Source: JAJDTT01 sp022827025
GTDB taxonomy: Bacteria; Acidobacteriota; UBA6911; RPQK01; JAJDTT01
Assembly: GCA_965203535.1 (NCBI GenBank)
Contig: OZ241897.1
Location: 1,612,001 to 1,676,000 of the forward strand
DNA: 64,000 nucleotides
Direction of reading: 5' to 3'
The position numbers and the translations under genes were made by a program. The notes beneath the pieces were generated by a model, which made no database searches, had not been told where the DNA came from, and saw only the letters and a program-made list of their open reading frames with translations. How positions within the stretch are numbered: position 1 is the stretch's first letter; every line of letters begins with the position of its first letter. Positions 58,681 through 64,000 of the stretch are shown piece after piece.

Positions 58681-58856
58681 GGGGGACAAGAATGTCCCCC
58701 TCTTCGCCGCGGTTGCTTTCGCTGGGCCCCGGTGGGGCCGGAGTTGGGCGAATAGGAGGGGGGACTTTTAGTCCCCCCGAGGGAGTGGGGGTAGGAAAAC
58801 CCCCACTCCTTTTCACGCAGGACTTCGCCGGACCGGGGCCGGTGGGGGAGCTCCTA
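58681..58856. repeat. Composite multi-hairpin element, copy 5
   Basis: GGGGACAAGAATGTCCCC, CCCCGGTGGGGCCGGAG, GGGGGACTTTTAGTCCCCC, the 10-bp GGAGTGGGGG/CCCCCACTCC stem and CCGGACCGGGGCCGG, ending GAGCTCCTA. It matches copy 1 along its full length, including TGTCCCCCTCTTCGCCGC. The final CTA (TAG on minus) is the stop codon of the beta-propeller gene. Confidence 0.9.
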
Positions 58857-59669
58857 AATCTCCATCCGGCAGACAACGCCCACGTCGTCGCAGTACCAAA
58901 GAACACCGTCCCGGATGCTCATCCCGTGGGGCACCGGATCCTCGTCCCCGAGCTGGATCCTCTCGACGATCTCTCCCGTACCGGGATCGTGCTTGAAGAA
59001 AGCGTTCTGGTTGGTGTCCGCGCACCAAAGGTCCCCCCCGTCCCAACCGATCCCGTGCGGACGGTTCCCGGAGGTGGGGAACCGCTGCTCGACGATCCAG
59101 TTCTCGGGATCGATTCGATAGATCATTCGCGACGGCGGCACCGCCACCCAGAGCTTGCCGTCCCGCCACTCCAGACCGTGAGCGCCGGTTCCGTCGCGGG
59201 GACTGCTGTCGTAGGCGGCGGGCGCGGGCTGTCCGCTCGGCGCGGGCTCCGGGGGAGGAGAGAGCGGACTCTGCCGGTGGGGAGCATCCGAAGGCATTCT
59301 GTAGATCACGCCCGCCCCCGGCGTGAAGTGCTTCGCCATCGTCGTGCCATTGGTCGCGTCGGCACGGATGATCTCCCGGCTGTAGGTGGAGGCCATCCAG
59401 ATCGCCTCGCCGTCGTAGGTAATCCCGCTGGGTTTGACGCAATCGGTGTCGAAGCCGCGAAGGACCTTTCCGTCTTCGTAACGGACGAGAAATGCGCGGC
59501 CGTTATCGCCGTCGATGATCCAAAGTCCGTCCTGGGTCGCCTGCAGACCGTTGGGGTGGGGACCGGGACTCTTGAAGACCACCTCCACCCGGCCGGCGTC
59601 GCGCACCGGCACCTTGCCCATCACCGGGGTGCTGGCCATGAACGCGAGAAATTGTCTGCGTACCATCAT
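58854..59669 (-). CDS. Exported beta-propeller protein (SMP-30/NHL- or glutamine-cyclotransferase-like)
   Basis: The start at 59669 has GAGGAAAG upstream. The 271-residue product begins MVRRQFLAFMASTPVMG, a Tat-like or short signal. Repeated blades follow, of the form NGLQATQDGLWIIDGDNGRA, SGITYDGEAIWMASTYSREI, HGLEWRDGKLWVAV, HGIGWDGGDLWCADTNQNAF and HGMSIRDGVLWYCDD. This matches six-bladed propellers such as glutaminyl cyclotransferase or SMP-30-like lactonases; metal ligands cannot be fixed. A proline-rich loop lies at ~135-155. It is 11 bp downstream of the GHL10-like lipoprotein in the same operon. The stop TAG belongs to the repeat element. Confidence 0.8.
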   Translation of the reverse strand: MMVRRQFLAFMASTPVMGKVPVRDAGRVEVVFKSPGPHPNGLQATQDGLWIIDGDNGRAFLVRYEDGKVLRGFDTDCVKPSGITYDGEAIWMASTYSREIIRADATNGTTMAKHFTPGAGVIYRMPSDAPHRQSPLSPPPEPAPSGQPAPAAYDSSPRDGTGAHGLEWRDGKLWVAVPPSRMIYRIDPENWIVEQRFPTSGNRPHGIGWDGGDLWCADTNQNAFFKHDPGTGEIVERIQLGDEDPVPHGMSIRDGVLWYCDDVGVVCRMEI

Positions 59670-59680
59670 CTGACTTTCCT

Positions 59681-61567
59681 CTATCCTGGAGTTTCCACCC
59701 TGAGATCCCAGCCATCCACAATCCACAGGCGGCTTGCGGCCGGGAGGAGGCTGGGCTTCCCCTTCCGGACCCATTCCTCCACCTCTGAACGATGCCCGAT
59801 GCGGGCCGCCTTCCGCCACCGGCCCACGCCGCCGGTCCGGCCCAGACCGTCCCAGAAGAAGAATCGCTGGACCCCGGACTGGTACAGGCGGTAGGCCAGG
59901 TCGTAGTACTCACGGGACGACACCCCCCGGGGCATCAGGTTCAGCGCCAGCGTGCAACCGGTCCCGTCCACCAGGGACACGAAGTGCTCCACGTCCTTCG
60001 GATCATCCCAGGCTGGCACGAAACTGTTCAGCCGGACCGAGGAGGAATAGGGGATCAGAGTATCCACCAGGCCCTCCCGGACCCAGGCCTTCAGGTCCAT
60101 GCCGTGCAGGATGTTCTCGCCCGGCCGGCACACGACTGCGGTCACCGCCAGCCGGCTGCGGCCCTGCTCATGCTCCACGCTGTCCAGCATCTCCCTCAGT
60201 TCCCGCATGAACCGGGTCAGAAAGGTGGACCGATACTGGAGCCAGCGTTCGTCCAGAGGATCCAGCTCCCGCGGGTCCTCTCCGTACTTGGCCTGAAATC
60301 CTTCCACGATGGGAGCCTCGTAGGCCAGCAGCGGCGGACGGCGATTGTAGAGGAGGGCCACGCCGTCGATGGCGTATTTGGACGCCATCTCCCGGAGCAG
60401 GGAAAGGACGTACTTTCGAGTTTCGGGAAAGGCGTAGGAAATCCGGGGCAGCGGATTGCCTTCGCGATCGACGCACACCAGTTCCGGATGCTGCTCGAAG
60501 AAACTGCCCCTGGGTTCCGAGTAGTAGGGAGCCGGAAAGTGAAAGCCCCCCACCCGGTAGGAGGCGTGGAGTTCGATCCCATGCTCTCGCGCGAATTCAA
60601 CCGCCACCTCAAGTGGTTCGACCCCGGACTTCCTGTAGGCCTCCCAGGTCTTGGTTTCGATCCTGCCATACGGGCGTTCGAAAAAGGGGTTGTCCGGATC
60701 GTCTCCCTGGTCTTGCGTCTCCGTCGGATACCGCCCGATGCCGGAGCGGTAGAAGACCCGGTCCCCCATGGCCGTTTCCCAGTAGAGGCGCGCCACGTCC
60801 CCGTGGCGGAGCGGGTCCAGCAGGGAGAGGAGAGTCTCCCTGGAGCCTGATTCGTTGGCGATCCCCGGATCGATGTGAACGAAAAGCCTCTTATGTTCAG
60901 GGTTGGCGCGGTCCGCCTCGAATTCCCGCACCTCCTCCTCCGACAAAGGAATCAGCTTGATGAAAGCTACCCACGCGTCGCGGGTCCGCGGAAACGTGAT
61001 CTGACGGAAATGAATATCCTGTCCCGTCAGTTCGGCCGTCTTCCAATAAATCTCGAGTAGCCGGCTTTCCTGATGGTCCTTGCCTCCCTCGCGTCCCTCC
61101 AACGTCGTGAACGCCGCATCCCGGGAGAGTCGGACGTCGACCGCGTTGGCCCCTTCGAAGGGCTTCTGATAGATGCCAATGTAGATTCGATGCCATCCGG
61201 TGCGGTCCGGGGAGTAGGCAATCTCCGGAGCGCGGCTGTCGTGCATTGCCAGCAGCAGAGTGCCGGAGAAGGTCCGTTCGGGATCGGGTTTCTGGTCAAA
61301 CGCGTCGTGAATGGACTCGATGTCAATGGTTTCGGCATCCCGTTCGGCGGTGTAGTCGAAAAGCCGCCAAGTCCCGTGTTTCCACCCCCGGGCAAGGGCG
61401 GACCGGGGCTCCGACCGGTCCAGGTCGCTCAGATAGATGGCTTCCGAAAAACCGGGTTCCGCCGGTTTTTCGGCAGTGTCGAGGGCCGGACCTTCGTCGC
61501 CCGTATCCGAGCAGGCCGCGACCAGAATCAACATCGGGAGCAGCAGAAACCGTTTCTTGAAATGCAT
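59681..61567 (-). CDS. Lipoprotein with glycosyl hydrolase-like TIM barrel (GHL10/DUF187-like)
   Basis: A protein of 628 residues. The lipobox LVAAC gives a lipoprotein. A beta-sandwich N-terminal region (~50-250) may bind carbohydrate. The barrel (~290-600) carries GIELHASYRVGGFHFPAPYY, EHPELVCVDREGNPL-like, YAFPETRKYVLSLLREMASK, YAIDGVALLYNRRPPLLAYE and VDTLIPYSSSVRLN, and ends YQSGVQRFFFWDGLG. This is the pattern of the putative glycosyl hydrolase-like 10 family, common in Planctomycetes and Acidobacteriota and largely uncharacterised. It is first of a two-gene operon with the beta-propeller. Confidence 0.78.
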   Translation of the reverse strand: MHFKKRFLLLPMLILVAACSDTGDEGPALDTAEKPAEPGFSEAIYLSDLDRSEPRSALARGWKHGTWRLFDYTAERDAETIDIESIHDAFDQKPDPERTFSGTLLLAMHDSRAPEIAYSPDRTGWHRIYIGIYQKPFEGANAVDVRLSRDAAFTTLEGREGGKDHQESRLLEIYWKTAELTGQDIHFRQITFPRTRDAWVAFIKLIPLSEEEVREFEADRANPEHKRLFVHIDPGIANESGSRETLLSLLDPLRHGDVARLYWETAMGDRVFYRSGIGRYPTETQDQGDDPDNPFFERPYGRIETKTWEAYRKSGVEPLEVAVEFAREHGIELHASYRVGGFHFPAPYYSEPRGSFFEQHPELVCVDREGNPLPRISYAFPETRKYVLSLLREMASKYAIDGVALLYNRRPPLLAYEAPIVEGFQAKYGEDPRELDPLDERWLQYRSTFLTRFMRELREMLDSVEHEQGRSRLAVTAVVCRPGENILHGMDLKAWVREGLVDTLIPYSSSVRLNSFVPAWDDPKDVEHFVSLVDGTGCTLALNLMPRGVSSREYYDLAYRLYQSGVQRFFFWDGLGRTGGVGRWRKAARIGHRSEVEEWVRKGKPSLLPAASRLWIVDGWDLRVETPG

Positions 61568-61750
61568 GGCAGAGACTCCGCCGGATCATGCCGTGAGGCA
61601 CTCGGAACAACAGAGAATTGGAGAAGGATTCATTGTGGAGGAGCACAGCGCACTCGTCCAGAAGGAATCGGGAATACCGCCAAGAATAAGCTTTCGGTTC
61701 GCGGGAGACGTCTTTTCTCGTGTTGCCGGGCCGGGTCGGAGCCTGAGAGG

Positions 61751-63718
61751 TCAGGGGAGGTCGAGCGCTGGGTTGCGATCAAAGAAATCGAATGGACGAA
61801 GCTCGAAGCCGTACCAGACCGTCGGCATGACCGGCCAGTCCTCGGAGCGGGGCAGGTGATGCATGCCGATGGTGTGCCAGACCACGATGTCCGTGTCACG
61901 GATGGGCCGGTCGGCTGCCGTCCACGCCGGCAATCCCTGGCCGGGCTCGCTCAGGGTCGGATGATCGCCGGCGGCATGACGCTCCTCGTCCCGTTGCGGC
62001 GTGATCCAGAGGTGGTGGTCGATGAAGCCGGCGCGCCGCCGCGGGTAGTCGTCTTCCGACAGGAGCGTGTTGGCGTTCCTGCCGGGAACCACCTGGAAGC
62101 TCGTCGGGTAGCCGGAGGAGTTTCTCCGGCCGTTGCTGAGAACCCGCCACAGAGCGGGCCGCTGGAGGTTGATGTCCAGTTTCGCGTCATGCTCGCTGTC
62201 CGGAACGTGCTCCTCCCGGACCCACAGGCTCCGGCGGGGGTGCCCTTCGGGCAGCCGCCGGGTCACCAGGCGGTCGGCAACGAAGCGGTTGTTGGCGCCG
62301 TCGATGTCCAGGTCGAGCCGGTAGCTGAAGTAGTGGTCGTGATTCACCGCCACGATGTTGCGATCCACGAAGCGGCCGTAGGCGTCGGCGCCGGGCTCCG
62401 CCTCCAGGGCATTCTCCGACTTGGTCGCCTTGGCTTCGACGATGCCGGTCGTACCCACCCGCACCTCGATGGCGCCATCCTGCCGAAAGATCCAGTCGAG
62501 CAGGTAGTCGTAGTTGCCGACGACGGCCCCGACACGAACGACCAGGTCGCGGCTGCGCCGGCTGTCCGGCAGCTCGGAAGACCAATGGCGCCAGGAGGGA
62601 TCACCGGTCTCCCTTTCGAAGACACAGATCGTGTCGGACACGGTGCGCGGACGGCCCTTTTCGTTGCTGATCACTGTGTCGATATAGGTGGCGTAGCCGG
62701 GACAGTCACGGCCCCGAAGGAGCGCGTTCGCCAACCCGCTGGACATGAATTCGCCGACGTCGATGAAGTTGCGGCGGTACCATCCGAAGGAAGGATCCAT
62801 GTAGGGAACGAATATCTCGGACAAGTGCCCCTGGTACATCACTGAACGGGCGGGCTCGCCGGGTTTCTCCTGGTAGCTCACCAGGGAAAGGACCACACCG
62901 ACACGCTGGTCCGGCCGCAGGTGGAAGCGCCAGTTCTGCCAACGAACCTGGCGCCCATCGAGTTGGAATCCGGGGCCCAGCGGCTGACGAGTGTCGAGCG
63001 GGCCCGGAACTTTCCGGGGGCGTTCGAGCGTGGTGCGGTCATAATCCGCGTCGGTCGCGGTGAGCGGCACGGGACCATCGTCGACGACCCGAAGGACCTC
63101 TTCCGATTCCAGATCGACCACAGCCGACAGGCCCTCGACCTGGCGGGTCCAGGCGTTTCGCACCCCACGGGGCTCGGAGCACCGGACGTTCCCGAGGCGC
63201 CGCCCGCGTTCTTCCTCGGTTCCGAAGTAGCCTGGCGGACCGGTGCCGCAATTGAGAAAGGTGTTGTCGGTGATTCCGCGAGCCTCCAGGCCGGAGACGA
63301 AGTCCGGATGTTCGAGCACTTTGTCGACCATGGCCTTGGAGTCGTCGGCATTCCAGTTCGCGTGGACACCCTTCAACGGGGTCCAGGACGCGACCTGGTC
63401 CTCGGTCAGATCCACGATCGCCTCGAACGCGTCATCGCCGCGGCGCACCACGGCGTAGGCCTTGCGAGGCATCTCGGCGCCCGGACGCCAGGCCAGCACC
63501 TCCCGCTTCGGAGGTTCCCGTAGCGTCAGTTGGGAGAATCGGGTCTCCCTGTCCATGTGCCCGGCATCTCGGAGGAGTTCGAGCACTCGCCAGACTTCCC
63601 GGTAGCTGAGCGGATCGAGCGGATGGCCGGCCGCCGGCGCCGGCTGCGGGGCCGCGAGAGCCGCGGCAAGGATGAATGAGAGGGGCAAATGGATCAAAAT
63701 CTTTACCTCGGCCCGCAC
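61751..63718 (-). CDS. Copper amine oxidase, exported
   Basis: A protein of 655 residues, the normal length for bacterial and plant copper amine oxidases. The signal peptide is LIHLPLSFILAAALAAP. Small N2/N3-like domains precede the catalytic beta-sandwich. The catalytic base Asp is in NFIDVGEFMSSGLANAL (~330). The trihydroxyphenylalanine quinone precursor is Tyr in the NYD motif of VGNYDYLLDWIF (~410). The copper ligands are HDH in VAVNHDHYFSYRLDLDIDG (~465) and the third His in HTIGMHHLPRSEDWPVMP (~620). All needed residues are present. It oxidises primary amines to aldehydes with NH3 and H2O2 in the periplasm. With sarcosine oxidase nearby it suggests use of amines as N and C sources. The gene is monocistronic. 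Confidence 0.94.
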   Translation of the reverse strand: MRAEVKILIHLPLSFILAAALAAPQPAPAAGHPLDPLSYREVWRVLELLRDAGHMDRETRFSQLTLREPPKREVLAWRPGAEMPRKAYAVVRRGDDAFEAIVDLTEDQVASWTPLKGVHANWNADDSKAMVDKVLEHPDFVSGLEARGITDNTFLNCGTGPPGYFGTEEERGRRLGNVRCSEPRGVRNAWTRQVEGLSAVVDLESEEVLRVVDDGPVPLTATDADYDRTTLERPRKVPGPLDTRQPLGPGFQLDGRQVRWQNWRFHLRPDQRVGVVLSLVSYQEKPGEPARSVMYQGHLSEIFVPYMDPSFGWYRRNFIDVGEFMSSGLANALLRGRDCPGYATYIDTVISNEKGRPRTVSDTICVFERETGDPSWRHWSSELPDSRRSRDLVVRVGAVVGNYDYLLDWIFRQDGAIEVRVGTTGIVEAKATKSENALEAEPGADAYGRFVDRNIVAVNHDHYFSYRLDLDIDGANNRFVADRLVTRRLPEGHPRRSLWVREEHVPDSEHDAKLDINLQRPALWRVLSNGRRNSSGYPTSFQVVPGRNANTLLSEDDYPRRRAGFIDHHLWITPQRDEERHAAGDHPTLSEPGQGLPAWTAADRPIRDTDIVVWHTIGMHHLPRSEDWPVMPTVWYGFELRPFDFFDRNPALDLP

Positions 63719-63850
63719 ACCGCGTGGGTCGTATGACAGGCGTCCTTGGGCAGATTGTGGCAGTTGCGAGGATTGCCCACAAGGATGGTCCTATCTCATA
63801 TTTCCACCAGAGTCGGATATGATCCAGCTTTGAGCAACGGGAGTAAGACG

Positions 63851-64000
63851 ATGGCCAGAAGACGGGATTTCCTCAAAGGGGCGGCCGGATTGGCAGCAGG
63901 CCTGCTGGCCGGATCCTGCCTCAGTGACTCCTCCGACACGCCGATCCAAAAGCCGGGGACCGGCCCGTCCGGAGACGACAACCCGCTGAGAAAGGGAAGG
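63851..64000 (+). CDS. Tat-exported lipoprotein, 3' part outside the window
   Basis: ATG 63851 follows GGGAG. The first 50 codons show a Tat motif (MARRRDFLKGAAGLAAGLL) and a lipobox (LAGSC), followed by a flexible Pro/Gly/Asp linker (SSDTPIQKPGTGPSGDDNPL). The catalytic or binding domain lies beyond the right edge, so no family can be given. It is divergent from the copper amine oxidase, with a 132-bp shared upstream region containing TATGAT as a possible -10. Confidence 0.75.
   Translation, partial: MARRRDFLKGAAGLAAGLLAGSCLSDSSDTPIQKPGTGPSGDDNPLRKGR

Overview
This is a high-GC bacterial window of about 64 kb. Gene content points to an uncultured Acidobacteriota-like genome. There are two Oar-type TonB-dependent receptors with carboxypeptidase-regulatory-like N-termini, a GWxTD protein, CRTAC1/ASPIC-UnbV repeats, a PVC-type CxxCH lipoprotein, DUF1501/DUF1549/DUF1553/PPC proteins, a Cys-sulfatase, several CocE/NonD hydrolases and phytanoyl-CoA dioxygenases. 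Planctomycete-like families are also common here, so the phylum is an inference. I see no rRNA, tRNA, CRISPR array, prophage or secondary-metabolite cluster.

Layout. 0-1.2 kb: 3' part of a DUF1501 gene. 1.4-6.1 kb: a TonB receptor (minus) whose 3' end is present in three tandem 545-bp copies. 6.4-9.6 kb: a CRTAC1 protein with a complete IS1182/IS5-like insertion sequence ending 10 bp from its start codon. 9.7-14.6 kb: serine hydrolase, CocE hydrolase (3' end duplicated), TPR protein. 14.7-19.3 kb: a lower-GC accessory patch with a gutted group II intron, an unrecognised exported acidic protein with a strong terminator, two transposase stubs and a small membrane protein. 19.6-33.6 kb: GWxTD/CxxCH-cytochrome pair, two overlapping CocE hydrolases, sulfatase, YkvI-like membrane protein, phosphotransferase-like protein and MORN protein. 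34-43 kb: a probable operon of TonB receptor, PPC protein, DUF1549/DUF1553 protein and DUF1501 protein. 43.1-44.7 kb: aspartic protease and a hicBA-like module with a frameshifted toxin between direct repeats. 44.7-49.2 kb: aldo/keto reductase, ThuA, homocysteine methyltransferase stub, BNR protein, amidohydrolase. 49.2-54.4 kb: soxBDAG, heterotetrameric sarcosine oxidase. 54.7-64 kb: two phytanoyl-CoA dioxygenases around a CocE lipoprotein, a beta-propeller, a GHL10-like lipoprotein, a copper amine oxidase, and the start of a Tat lipoprotein.

Function. Most products are exported (Sec, Tat or lipoprotein signals). The picture is a periplasm and outer membrane specialised in scavenging: receptors for uptake, hydrolases and a sulfatase for esters, amides and sulfated glycans, and amine/one-carbon oxidation by copper amine oxidase and sarcosine oxidase.

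The most unusual structure is in the intergenic DNA. A large family of short G/C-stem hairpins with 3-8 nt loops sits at the 3' ends of genes. One composite of about 135-175 bp has five copies. These elements supply TAG stop codons to several unrelated genes, add the same peptide tail (GSGDFQSPTG) to two unrelated proteins, and mark the junctions of two independent tandem duplications of gene 3' ends. No mobilising enzyme for them is visible here.
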